Under the pieces are notes generated by a model. The model saw only the letters and a list, made by a program, of their open reading frames with translations. It was not told where the DNA came from and did no database searches. The translations under genes were made by a program, and so were the position numbers. DNA of 64,000 nucleotides from Utricularia gibba (Eukaryota > Streptophyta > Magnoliopsida > Lamiales > Lentibulariaceae). Below, one piece after another: positions 1-11,640 of this stretch. Every line of letters begins with the position of its first letter. Position 1 is the first letter of the stretch. The stretch covers positions 1,426,001-1,490,000 of the forward strand of contig NEEC01000021.1 of assembly GCA_002189035.1 (NCBI GenBank). Reading direction: 5' to 3'.

Positions 1-4
1 TTTA

Positions 5-84
5 ATATTGAGAACTAATGTCGGTTGTGGTAAGGCAGAGCTATTTTTATATTCAGAACTAATGTAGGTTGCTGTTAGGCAGAG
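5..84. repeat. imperfect direct repeat upstream of the GULLO gene
   Basis: Two copies of a ~36-bp unit at 5-40 and 49-84 share the core AGAACTAATGT and the end GGCAGAG. They sit 50-125 bp before the proposed GULLO start. The window begins here, so more copies may lie outside. No function is implied by the sequence. Confidence 0.6.
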
Positions 85-129
85 AGTTGTTAAATATGAA
101 GGTGGAACTGTGATCGGAGTTCAAGTTCC

Positions 130-2575
130 ATGCTTGAAGAACAATCAAGCATGATGCAGATGCTGGGAGGAGCCCGAATCGGTATTCCGGCGGTGCTGTG
201 CATCCTCTTGCTGCTGCCGACGGGGCGGAGCAGCCCGCCGGAGAATCCCGTCAGCTGCGCCGGACCAGGAAACTCTACCTGCACCGTTACTAATGGGTAC
301 GGCGCCTTCCCCGACAGAAGCGTATGCCGCGCCGGGGTGGTGGCGTACCCCACTTCCGAAAGCGACGTCGTGTCCATCGTGTCCAATGCCAGCATGTCCG
401 GCCGGAAGATGAGGGTGGTGACTCGATACTCCCACAGCATCCCGAAGCTGGTGTGCACCGACGGCGATGACGGTGTGGTGATAAGCACCAGGTATCTTAA
501 CCGGATCCTGGAGATCGACGGCGTCGCGATGACGGCCACCGTGGAGAGCGGCGTGACGCTGAAGGAGCTCATCCAGGGGGCCGCTGCGGTGGGGCTGGCG
601 CTGCCGTATGCTCCCTACTGGCTGGGGTTGACGGTGGGTGGATGTTGGGCACCGGAGCGCACGGCAGCTCGCTGTGGGGCGTCGGGAGTCAGGTTCTCCT
701 CAGCTCCCCTCCTTTCTCACGTTGCACGTCTCTATGAAGCTTTAACCTCCTCCCGTCAGGTTCACGATTACGTCACCCGACTGCGGATAGTGTCGCCGGC
801 CGGAGCCGCCGACGGATTCGCGAAAGTTCGAGAACTGCAGAATGGGGATCCTGATCTTGATGCGGCCAAGGTTTCTTTAGGAGTGCTTGGAGTCATCTCA
901 CAGGTAAGCATGGGAAGAAGACTTTGGGTCATTTACAAAATTTTTATCACTTACTCAAATAAAAATTGTTAATTGAACATAGTCAATTTTTCATACATTT
1001 CATCAAAGTTGACCAGATATTTAATATACCCTTAGATTTTCTGTTTTTTAATTATAGCTTTAATAAAAAAATATTAATAACATTATTTAAAGATAGGAAT
1101 AATTTTATTATTTAATTATTTAATCATGATAATAATACAAACTCATAAACTTATGGTATGAAAATATATTTTTTAAAAAACATTTTCCCTCTAATTTTTC
1201 GGTTTTGGCAATGAAAATTATTTGGTTTTTCCATAATATTCTACTTATTTCTGATTAAATAATGATTTTCTTTTAATTTTGAATTATAATTTTCATAAAA
1301 AATTAGTTAATAATTTCCAAAGTCAGCATGTTTGAGCCACAGTATCCAAACTCGGGAGTCTTCTTCATGCAGGTGACTTTGCAGTTGCAGCCCATATTCA
1401 ACCGGCAGGTGACTTACATCACGAAAGATGACTCCGACTTGGCAGAACAAGTCCTCAGCTTCGGCAGGCAGCACGAGTTCGCCGACATCGGATGGTTTCC
1501 CAGCCAAAAAACCGCCCTCTATCGGGTGGATGATCGAGCTCCGGCGGACGCATTCGCCCGTGGGAGGTACGACTTTCTGGGGTTTCGCTCCGTGCCATCG
1601 GCTGTTGTTCTCTCTCAGAGGGCCCTCGGTGAGCAGGAGAACGAGTATCAGTAATGACCACTGTGAAGGTTCTGATTTTGAGTATGGTTTTGTCAGAGGA
1701 GACGCAGGAGCTGTTTGGAGACGCGGCAGGGAAATGCGCGAGCGCCAAGCTTGGAGCAGCAACACTGCGGACTCTTGCCTATGGACTCACAAACGATGGT
1801 AGATTGAGCATAAATGTTGAATACCCTGTGAAATCGAACCAGTAATGTTGTTGACTGCTTTGATCTAGGAATTATCTTCAAGAAATACCCTGTGGTCGGC
1901 CGGCAAGACCATATCCAATCTTCGGGAACCTGCCTCGACAGCTCGGAAGACGGCCTGACCAACGTCTGCTCATGGGATCCCAGAATCAACGGCTTATTCT
2001 TCCACCAGACAACCTTCAGCATCTCACTCTCACAGGTGAAAAGCTTCATCAAGGACGTCCAGGCCTTGGTCGATCTCGAGCCCAACTCCCTCTGCGGCGT
2101 CGAGCTCTACAACGGCATCCTCATGCGCTACGTCACCAGCTCCTCCGCATACCTCGGGAAGCAAGACGACGCCGTGGACTTCGACTTCAACTACTACAGA
2201 AGCCACGACCCCCAATCCCCCAGGCTCTTCGAGAACATCATGGAGGAGATCGAGCAGATGGGGTTGTTCAAATACAACGCCCTGCCGCACTGGGGTAAGA
2301 ATCGGAACCTCGCGTTTAAAGGCGCCATCGGAAAGTACCGAAACCGCGACGCATTCATTGCCGCCATGGGGCGGTTCGATCCGCTGCGGTTGATGTCCAG
2401 TGAATGGACCGATCAGGTTCTTGGGCTCCGCGACGGATTGAGCATCGTGCGCGACGGATGCGCCCTTGAAGGGCTTTGCATTTGCTCCGTGGACGCCCAC
2501 TGTGCGCCCAGCCGGGGCTACTTTTGCAGGCCGGGGAAGGTTTACAAGGAAGCTAGGGTTTGTGAGAAGGTTTGA
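130..2575 (+). CDS. GULLO: GULLO-type L-gulono/aldono-1,4-lactone oxidase, one frameshift
   Basis: FAD-linked oxidase of the plant L-gulonolactone-oxidase-like family, proposed to oxidise aldonolactones in ascorbate-related metabolism. Exons are 130-692, 760-903, 1373-1628, 1697-1798 and 1869-2575, all with GT-AG borders. The N-terminus is a hydrophobic secretory signal, followed by the FAD-binding region (motif TRYSHSIPK) and a C-terminal ALO domain with the HWGK motif and a Cys-rich tail (CALEGLCICSVDAHC). Exon lengths sum to 1772 nt, one short of 591 codons. At about 643-647 the frame jumps inside the conserved motif that should read VGGMLGTGAHGSSLWG; one missing base explains it. With that base the protein is about 590 residues, the normal family length. 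ATGs at 151, 154 and 160 are alternative starts. The family call is firm; the substrate is not known from sequence. Confidence 0.88.
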
Positions 2576-2680
2576 GGACAGATGATGCTAATTGACTACA
2601 TGGACTAGACGGAGCGGAAGGACTCGATCCTTAAATAACTCGTTTGCTTTTAGTATGGATTGGCTCGTCTTCTTTAAATA

Positions 2681-2865
2681 ACCTTGTTAACAACTGTTAA
2701 GTTGAGTTAGTTAAAATTACTGTGTCTTCCTATATCTTTTCCCTGATTTTGTAATCCTCTCTCTATTCATGGTGCGGACCTTGTTAACAACTGTTAAGTT
2801 ACTTAGTTAAAATTACTGTGTCTTCCTACATATTTTTCATGATTTACGTTTGTTCATGGTGCAGT
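2681..2865. repeat. tandem duplication, unit about 90-97 bp
   Basis: The block starting ACCTTGTTAACAACTGTTAA at 2681 recurs at 2778. Both copies continue through TTAGTTAAAATTACTGTG and a TTCATGGTGC end. The copies differ by a few indels, so the duplication is not very recent. It lies about 100 bp after the GULLO stop. Confidence 0.75.
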
Positions 2866-3117
2866 GAGCGTGGAGAAATCACGTATTGATCGATGGAGTA
2901 GCCAAACTCATGTCAATAGTAGCCACAAAAACAGCTCATATATTTGGGAAGCAAATGCACATAGGTGGATTATCAATGCTGAATGCATTTCATGAACGAG
3001 ATGTAAATCTTGCTAATGCATTGCATCTTAGCGGATGGATCTGATCATGCGAATGCATCTCTAGTAAGTGACCTCCTCAACACAAAGAACTACTTTGATT
3101 GACATCCAAGAGTACGA

Positions 3118-3303
3118 TTGACCTTGGGAGCGGAAAACAAGCTAGACATCATCCTTGATGAAATAGCTAATCCTCGAATGATTGATTCCTCTTATAGTTT
3201 TTGGATCAGAAACGATTATATGTTAATATATTGGATACTGAATTCTATTTCGAAGGATTTGGTTGATGGGTTCACATGTTGTACCAATTTACATGACATG
3301 TAA
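3118..3303 (+). mobile_element. degraded Ty1/copia gag fragment
   Basis: A short open stretch translates to a peptide with the layout of the copia gag N-terminal (UBN2-type) domain: an AENKLDIILDEI segment matching the usual AKNKLGFVDG element, then SFWIRNDYMLIYWILNSI and SKDL, matching the usual W-R-x-N-D...W-x-x-NS-x-S-K pattern. No protease, integrase, reverse transcriptase or LTRs are visible around it, so this is a relic, not a working element. Confidence 0.6.
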
Positions 3304-5048
3304 AAAACTCTAGAAATGCATTATGGATAAATCAATTATAATATGTTGTATCATGTTCAGTTTAATTTGTATAACGTGATAACATACATTTGATGTTCGA
3401 AAATTCTTTTTGACAATCTACATCAGGTGGCTAGCTTACTAGTTAATCTACCTAATGGACAATGTGTTAATGTTAATTATCCATGTGTTTAAATTAATAT
3501 GTATAAAATGAATTAAAATTTGTTTTATTAATAAATCTTATGAGTGATAATATTTTTCAAAAACGTTATTGAGATAGTTATGTATATGTTTTCCGAAATG
3601 TATTGAAAAACATGTCTATCAAATATAATAATTTTTATTTGATTATGCTTATGGAAAATCATTTTTTAAAAAATTAATAATAAAATAAAATTTAAATATT
3701 GATATTTTTTAAAAAAATAAAAACGATATTAGATTTCCTTTTTCTAATTATTTTAGTAACAAAATTAATTTTGAAACAACAATATCAATTATGAATAATG
3801 ATCTGCCATTAATTTCTATTTTTGGATCCTATTTTCTTTGATTTTGTCGGAACAAGATGGGACACCATTATTTAATTCTGTTATTTTCCATTCATAAAAT
3901 ATTTATTTTTAATTTTGTGGAATATACGATGGCATTTATTGCTAAGCAATCATTTAAATGTTTCCAATTTTGGTCAATTTGCTTAAACAGAGCCAATGAA
4001 TGCTTCTGGAATTCTTTTAAAAAAAGATTAATGGGTATTAATTCTGTAATTTCAGTAGATTTTATATTTAATTTTTATTAAAAAATATTGAAATAATCTG
4101 TTGATATTTAAAGATAATTGTGGTATTTTTTTAATAATAGAAAAAGAATATGCCGATATTAATTAAATACAAATGCCCTCAACTGCTATTATTGCCCTTT
4201 TGAAAAGGTGAAGAAAATAAAATACTCACAGCGGCAGAGGCCAGTTCCGGTCTTGTGCTCGCTCAATTATCACAACCACCCCTATCGATCACTTTCCGCC
4301 GTTGCCGGCGATCTGTTTTGCCCGTACCTGAGAGGAAGATTTTCTGTGCCGCAGCTCCATACAAATTGGAGGCGCCGGCGATCGTTCATTTTTGGGGTAT
4401 CTGTGTCTGTTATTGTTTGATATTTGATTCGGGTGTGTTCTGGATGCGTGTGTTTTTTCAATTTTTTGGGGGATCAGTCAATTTTAGAGATGTGGGATGT
4501 CAAATGGTGGGAGTTCAGGTTCCTCGTTAATTTGTTTGAGTTTTTGACGATTTGTTTTTTTCTGTCATGGCTGTTATTCTTGAAAAATATATTATTGGGG
4601 TAAATCTGTGTCGAATCCAGCTCCTTCTGCGTTAATTCTCTGTATTGTTGCACTATTTCTTCGTTTTTTGGGATTCGATAATGGGAGTTAATTGGGTGTA
4701 GCTTGTGAGATTATGGTGCAGCGTTCTTTACAGATGCAATTACCTTGTTGTGTGGTTCAAATTTTGGGCTTCTCTTATTGTCTTCTCAATCTCTTTCGTA
4801 CATACAAATATCACTTTCAGACAACTATATACAGTGTTTTTTTTTTTACAAAATGTTACATTTTGTTTGAAAAAACGATTCTTATATCATCTAAAACGTT
4901 GTTTGGGTTTCGTCGTCAAATTAAGCTTGCATTCCTGTCAGATTCTTTGATCTCCAAGGAACCTCTTTTTCTTGTGGGGAGGGGGCAGTAGGGGCTAAAC
5001 CTTGTATTTGCTTAAAATGTGAATCTTGGTTTCTTATTGAATTAATTT

Positions 5049-5068
5049 ATCTTTATCTTTATCTTTAT
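5049..5068. repeat. TTTATC microsatellite
   Basis: About three and a half units of a TTTATC hexamer lie about 140 bp before the LCBK1 start codon, in its probable 5' UTR intron. Confidence 0.6.
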
Positions 5069-5205
5069 AGTGTATGGTAGAAGATGCTGGCTTGCTTGTG
5101 ATGGTGGCATAGGTTGTGGACCCTTGATTGGAAGTCCAAAGCGTATTGACTGTTGCTTTCATGGATGATACCGTCCTCCAACCCTTGTGCCTTTGAGAAA
5201 CAGAC

Positions 5206-8200
5206 ATGGAAAAAAGCCAGATTGCCTCAAGGAACAGCTCTTTGAAATTGAAAACACAGCAAACTCTCCGCCGCCTGGGTTGAGTTCCCAAAATAGTGAA
5301 AAAAACCCAACAGTTGGTCCTCTGGAGAAACAAAATGGTGTAAAAAGATCAACATCACGAAGTTCTACAGTTATTAGTGATGAATCTAAGAAGTTCAAGA
5401 TGGACGAGCACAGGATTGATATTGTAGATGAGCATTCTGATTTACTTGGATATGAAGTGTTCTCGGGTAACCTTTCTTTTGTTAAAAAAACTTCCATTAA
5501 GAATGCCGAAGAGACAACATCAGTGGGTTCATCAAATATGAACTTGGATATGATCAATGCTAGACTTACATGCAAGGCTTTAATTTGGAGCTCTGAAATG
5601 CTATGTCTAGATGATCTGGTTTCAGTAAGTTGCTTCTGATTGAACAGATATTGCACACTTCTTGTACACTTGTATTTGCTTGACACATTTCTTCCATTTG
5701 ACAGCTATCCTACTGTGTTGGCCTAAGACATTTTACTCTACACGCATATCCAATAGGAAAGAGTTCATGTGGTCTTTTCTCAAAGAGTCATAGAAGCCGG
5801 AAGGATTTCTGTTTTTTTGCCCCTACCTCTGAAGATGCACTTCAGTGGGTTAATGCATTTGCAGATCAGCAGTGCTTCGTGAACTGCTTGCCTCATCCCA
5901 TGGCTTCTAAAAAGCAAAATTCAGCGTTTCCTTACAATGAGTTTCCTCCTGAATCATATATAAGGTGCAAAAGTTCACCGAAGATGCTTGTCATTTTGAA
6001 CCCTAGGTCAGGACATGGTCGTTCATCTAAGGTTTTCCATGGACTGGTGGAACCCATTCTCAAAGTAAGGGTTTTCCTGATTTTGAACCATGAAACACTT
6101 AAAAGGAATTCTCATGGAAGCACAGCATGGCCGTGCTGATAATTACTCTTTCTTGTTTATTCACAGCTTGCAGGATTTGATTTGGAGGTGGTGAAAACAT
6201 CACATGCTGGTCATGCTAGGAAACTTGCTGCTAGTGTTGACTTTAGCGCATGTCCTGATGGTATTTTCCTTTATGTTCTTTCTGTCACCAGTTATCACGG
6301 TTACATGTCTTTGGTTTGACTAATTGACTCCTTTCAGGTATTATATGTGTTGGAGGCGATGGAATTATAAATGAGGTGCATGATAGTTTTCTTTCTTGTA
6401 CAATAATATTTTCACTTAGTACTGCCAAAATCATGTCCTCTGTATCTACTATAGCTATCTGGATCTTCCCATTATTATTTTTTGAGGCTTTGCTTGAGCG
6501 ATTTGTCAAAATGGTTAGACCCCACTCAACTATGATCTTTGTCGTGCTCTTCGAATTAGGCATTTTTCAAGTAGCCTTAGAGGTCATTGCTCTGCATGCT
6601 CAAGATTTGCGCAATGTCCATTTGTCAATGATATGTCATTGCTTTTCCTTCATTGTTATATCATTGGTGTGTTTTCATTCGAGAAATGCAGGTTTTGAAT
6701 GGTTTACTTAGTAGAGAAAACCAAAAAGAAGCAATTTCAATTCCTATTGGAATCATTCCTGCTGGTTCTGATAACTCTTTGGTGTGGACCGTTCTTGGTG
6801 TAAGAGATCCAATATCAGCAGCAATTTCTATTGTCAAGGTACTTTGAGGCTTAGTCAGGAAGTGCGATGGTGTATTGGTTAGCAAGCATAAGCCTATGGT
6901 AACATTCTGAGAAGAATTGTCCAATCCACAGTTTTGTTATCAACTCAACCTATGAAGTGTTCGGTCTTGTTATCATTGCAGTTTACTGAGCAGTTTTCCC
7001 TGTTAATCTTCCTTTTTCCAGCTGATATGTACGGGTGTTTAAAGCACATTCTTTTATCTTTATAGCGACGAAGTTCATTTCCTCCGTCTGGCTCATACAT
7101 TCGAATATTTAGATTGTTATTTTTTCATGCATGTACCTGAACTATTCGTTTTTTTTTAAATTATAGGGAGGGCTTACAGCCATCGATGTGCTTGCCGTGG
7201 AATGGATTCACACTGGAGCTATTCAATTTGGAACTACAGCCACCTACTTTGGTTTCGTTAGTGATGGTAATTGAGCACTTTGTGGCTCTTTTGTTGTCCC
7301 TCATGGTGTTTAGTGGATGTTCATAAGGGTTTTAGTGGGAGTTGGTGACGTTTTGGAAAAAGCTTTATGTTCCATTCCTCTTCATTCATACAGTGTTTCG
7401 ACGTTCACCCTTTTGATTTTCTGCAGTGTTGGAACTATCTGAAAAGTACCAGAAGAGATTTGGCCCTTTGCGTTATTTCGTTGCTGGGTTTCTCAAGTTA
7501 CTCTGTCTGCCAACCTACACTTATGAAGTGGAATATCTTCCAGCACAGAGAGAAAAAGAACATATATCTGCTGGTCATGAAGTTATTGACATTTCTGAGC
7601 TTTACAACGACATCATGAGAAGATCTAGGAAGGAAGGCATTCCACGGGCTAACAGCCTTTCAAGTATAGATTCTATCATGACACCCTCTCGCACTCCTGG
7701 ACCTGATACAGATAGCTCAGAACCTTCTGATTATGTGCGGGCCATTGATGCGAAGTCAAAGCGAATGTCATCTGGAAGACTAAATGCCAATGATGAAGCA
7801 GAGGTTATTCATCCTCAACTCTCACATTCAGTTACTCCAACTGTGCCCAAGAGCAGGTCAAAGTCCAGATCAGAGAAAACAAGGCCAGCATCTCTCATGA
7901 CAAATGATGCTACTCGGGCTTCTTGGGCAATTCAACCACAAATGACAGAGAGGATATTTTGTCAACCATTTCGGATCCTGGTCCTGTATGGGATTCTGAA
8001 CCAAGGTGGGACACTGAACCTAACTGGGACGTAGAGAAGCGTATTGACCTCCCTGGACCACCAGAAGATTCAGATATTGGCTTTAAAACAAAAGAAATTG
8101 CCACAAAACAGGAGGAGAAATGGGTGCTTGCCAAAGGCCGCTTTCTTGGTGCCTTAGTGTGTAACCACTCCTGCAAAACCGTGCAAAGTTCTCAGGTTGT

Positions 8201-8560
8201 GGCTCCAATGGCAGAGCATGATGACAACTGCCTCGACCTTCTACTTGTTCGTGGAAGTGGCAGATTGAAGCTCCTGAAGTTCTTGTTGTCATTACAGACA
8301 GGCAAACACACCTCATTGCCTTACGTCGAATACATCAAGGTACAACAATCTCCAAAAACAACTTCTCGTATGAGTGACTGCACATGTTAACCGGATATTT
8401 TTTGACTCAGGTGAAGTCCGTAAGAATAAGACCAGGAAATCCTTCTCATGATGGATGTGGGATCGATGGCGAACTCTTCCCCATCAAGGGACAACTAGCC
8501 TGCTCTATTTTCCCCCAGCAATGCCGACTCATTGGCCGTTCTCCGCGTCCAAAAAACTGA
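5206..8560 (+). CDS. LCBK1: sphingoid long-chain base kinase, two frameshifts
   Basis: Phosphorylates long-chain sphingoid bases to their 1-phosphates. Exons: 5206-5624, 5705-6064, 6167-6260, 6338-6375, 6692-6838, 7167-7266, 7427-8339, 8411-8560. The diacylglycerol-kinase-type catalytic domain starts at KMLVILNPRSGHGRS. The nucleotide-binding GGDGIINE is carried almost entirely by the 38-nt exon 4, and IPAGSDNSLVWTVLG follows. The start MEKSQIASRNSSLK and the following QQTLRRLG match the Arabidopsis LCBK1 N-terminus in style. The frame then breaks at about 5278-5280 (GGG run) and again at 7925-7927 (GGG run after Ala-Ser-Trp). Each break is cured by one extra G, giving about 740 residues, close to the family length. 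Everything else aligns end to end, down to QQCRLIGRSP at the C-terminus. Confidence 0.92.
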
Positions 8561-9460
8561 CTTCTGTGCTTACATCCAATCCAGATGCTGCTGCACCATC
8601 TGATCTTCTGTTACACCTGCTCGTTGATGTTTGATCGGCCGCATTCTTTCCCAGATGAGTTCCACTTGAGTCTCTCAGCGCTTGGTGTATGAAGTGTTAG
8701 TTAGCTTCTTTGATGAATCTTAGGCATGACCAGAAGCTGTAGTTCCTTGAACTCAGTGTGTTGTTGTATTTGTAAGTAAAGCTGTCTGTGATTCTGGATA
8801 TCCATCTCTACGTTGGTAGAAGCTGCACGAGTTTGAAATAAACAAACCATACAATTTGGGAATGTTACAATTTGAAAACCAACACCCTAAAAATTGCTTA
8901 CCGTTGTCACCACCAATCAGGTGACATTGCTGATTGGTGATGTTGTATCTCAATTCTTCAAGCTTGTCCCATCTCTTCAGTTATCACAAAAAGTAGGTCT
9001 CACCGTTCTTTTGTTATTCGGTTTAACTAAGCAACAGCTGCATGGTTTGGTTTACTTCTTACCACAAATCTGAGCATCAGTTTGGTGGTTCAGGTGGTGC
9101 TTCAAACTATCACAGTATCGAGTGCAGTCAGGAAAGACAACCGTCAATCTAATGTGGATTCTGAATGTATAAAGAGCTATGAAATACAGAAAGTGTCAAT
9201 TTGCCCAAGAAGGGCAAGACCTGATGTTCTTAGTACAGCAGGAGGTGTGGCCACATGGCCATACACCCCAAAGTTACATATCAATGGACTTCATCCAATA
9301 TACTGCTTAACAAAAAAGAATCAACTTCATGACTTCTCTAACTCCCCACATAGTCACTGGATTTCGGATGTAATCCGGTGAAAAAAAGGATTCCAAAAAT
9401 GTTACACATTCCACAATCAAAAAGTCTTGTAAGAAATAAAGAAGTCATGTTTCTGTTCTT
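8561..9460. other. convergent 3' region between LCBK1 and the CCCH gene
   Basis: The LCBK1 (+) and CCCH (-) genes end facing each other across 900 bp. The sequence looks like two 3' UTRs and a short spacer. I see no gene. Confidence 0.5.
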
Positions 9461-11640
9461 TTAGGCTGTAAGCTGATCGAGTTGCATCTGGTCAAGCCAA
9501 GCCCCTAAAACAGAATGATCAATTGAATCTACATGAGAATTAGGATCGGGACACTCACCGGATGGTGCAGCGCTAGAGATTCGAGCTGCAGTTTTGTCTG
9601 TCATCTCAGGTGATGTTTCCTTTACAAGAGATTGCACCCACGATACGTCAGGTTCTTCTTCATCAGTTTCCAGCTCAAATGATGATGATCTCTTTAGATG
9701 GCAATGGAGGCCAGCCCCAGCAGGCCAGTCTGTTTTGCCATTTTGAGATCCATAACTAGACCAAGCAGCGTTTGGAGACTCCATCATGGAAGGAGGGTTG
9801 GCCCAATATCACGGGAACTGAGACTCCGTGCCTGCTGCTGCATCCCCTCCCGCTGTGCAAGAGAAGTGAGATGATTACCAACTGGGGATGACGGTTCTGT
9901 GCTTCTTGGAGACATTCTTGGCGATGATACACCAAAAGAAGCCTGCAATAATGTTCGTGGGCCAAAGCCTCTAGGTGTGTTGATGGGCGGCAATATGCTT
10001 TGTTGAGGGTGGAAAGGATTGAGAACAGCTGACTTGTGTCTTGGAGAAAGAACACCAAAAGCAGCTGCCTGGTCAGAATATTTTGGAGATGAGGTAACCT
10101 CTGAGGAAAAAAGATCCTCGAGATTTGAAGGGGTTAGTGTAGACATAGAATGGCCAAAACTCAAAGCAGAACTTGGATGCGGCTGAGAGAACCGTTCCAT
10201 GTCACTGAAAGCCGGATGCTGGGCATCATAATCAGCCAGAACATTAAGGTCTTCGGGTGGTATATCACGAGCATTAAGTGCAGATCTCAGTCGACTAGAC
10301 TGCATATTGCTTCCTGGAAGAAAAAGATTTGGAACGTTGTTTTTAGGCCACGGCACAGCTGAGTGGGACATTCCATTTGCTGAAGGTGACAAAGGTTGAT
10401 TAAACACAGGAGACATTAAAGATTGTGATGTTGGAGAACCAGGAAGAAGGTTCAAAGCTGCAGCCATATCCATATAACTGGAAGCAGAAGCAGTAGATCT
10501 CGGAGATGGAACACCAGACCCTGTTGAGACATATAAGGGGCGAAGCTCCTCTTGGGTGTGCGCAAAAAAGCAAACCTGTCTAGCACAGCTTATGCCATCC
10601 TTACAAAGCCTAGTTCGATACTGAGCAGGGTGCAGCCAACACTCAAAGACACCATGAGCATATTCGCACATATCACCACGCCTACAAGTTCCCTTACGGA
10701 AGCCAGGACATGGGACACAGCTGTAGTGATATTTTCGAGGGTCTCTTCTGCGAGCATTTTCACCTGGGTGAGCAAAAGGGCACTCAGTCCAATCATGAGA
10801 ATATGCCCTTGAACAAGGCCGCACCTTGAACACATACATTCGAAACTCATCACTAGAATAGACACTATCTCTGATATCAGGAAAAGATGGATCAACAGGA
10901 TACTGCTTCTTCTCTGACAAAGAATTTACAGACGCACCTCCTGCTTTGGGAGCCACGGGAGAAGATACAAATTCTGATGGTAGGGCACCTTGACCGTTTA
11001 TAGATACAGAAACATCTAACTTGCCCTCGTCAACTGAACTATCAGAAAAACTTTTCATAAGCAAATCCTCAAGAGCAGCTCTAGCAACAGGAAGATTCGG
11101 CTGAGCTACAATAACATCAGCTGGCAGGCGGCCATTTGCATCACGAATACATGGATCGCACCCCACAGATAAAAGAAGCTTAACGACATCAAATGCGTTG
11201 ATGGAGGCTCCAGAAGCAGCACAATGCAAAGCAGTCCATTTATCTCGACCGCAAGCCTTGTTCAAGTCAAGCTCAGGGAGAGTTACTAAAAATTTCAATA
11301 CACCAATACTACCATACGAAGCAGCTAACATCAGCACAGTTCTCTCTTCCTCCATGATCTTCTTAGTCTCTTTATTCCTCACGTACCATAGTCCAGGACA
11401 ATTAATCGAAGACATATCAGATTCCAAGGAACTTTTTAAAGCTTCGACGTCGTCGTTAGCAGCCATCTCAAGCAAACTAAAAAGAGAATCCTTCATATCT
11501 CCAGATATGTCGTTCAAATCCCTCACCATATTCAGATCCAACGCCACCTCACCAACAGAGGAACTCACTTTCGACTTCTCCGAACCACCCCCAGATACAC
11601 CAGTCAACTGAAAAAAGATCAATAGCGACAGAAAAGCCAC
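9461..11640 (-). CDS. ankyrin-repeat, RR-type tandem CCCH zinc-finger protein (OXS2/C3H30 type), one frameshift
   Basis: Member of the plant RR-TZF family, which binds RNA or DNA in stress and growth signalling. The N-terminal third has ankyrin repeats (RTVLMLAASYGSIGVLKFL; DKWTALHCAASGASINAFD). The Arg-rich segment and two CCCH fingers follow (CSRAYSHDWTECPFAH; CPGFRKGTCRRGDMCEYAH), then Cys/His segments and a long Ser/Pro-rich tail. The end EPDVSWVQSLVKE and LGAWLDQMQLDQL is a family hallmark. It is out of frame with the upstream part: the frame breaks at the CCC run 9802-9804, after SLSSRDIG, and one extra G on the coding strand restores it. The start is uncertain. A splice acceptor (TTTTTTCAG) ends at 11608, so the first codons from 11640 may be intron and the true start may lie in an upstream exon or at Met 11529. 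Length about 720 residues, normal for the family. Confidence 0.88.

Larger units (their letters stand above)
2576..5205. other. intergenic spacer and LCBK1 leader region
   Basis: This AT-rich spacer holds a tandem duplication (2681-2865) and a degraded copia gag fragment (3118-3303). From about 4200 the composition changes to leader-like, GC-richer sequence. The LCBK1 5' UTR probably starts there and is spliced over a long intron ending just before 5206 (CTTTGAG/AAACAG). No other gene is recognisable. Confidence 0.5.

Noticed and set aside
130-2575. Calling GULLO, LCBK1, HAD and MED12 pseudogenes because of frameshifts
   Set aside because: Each has conserved residues, splice sites and phases on both sides of single-base losses in short runs, which fits sequence error better than decay.
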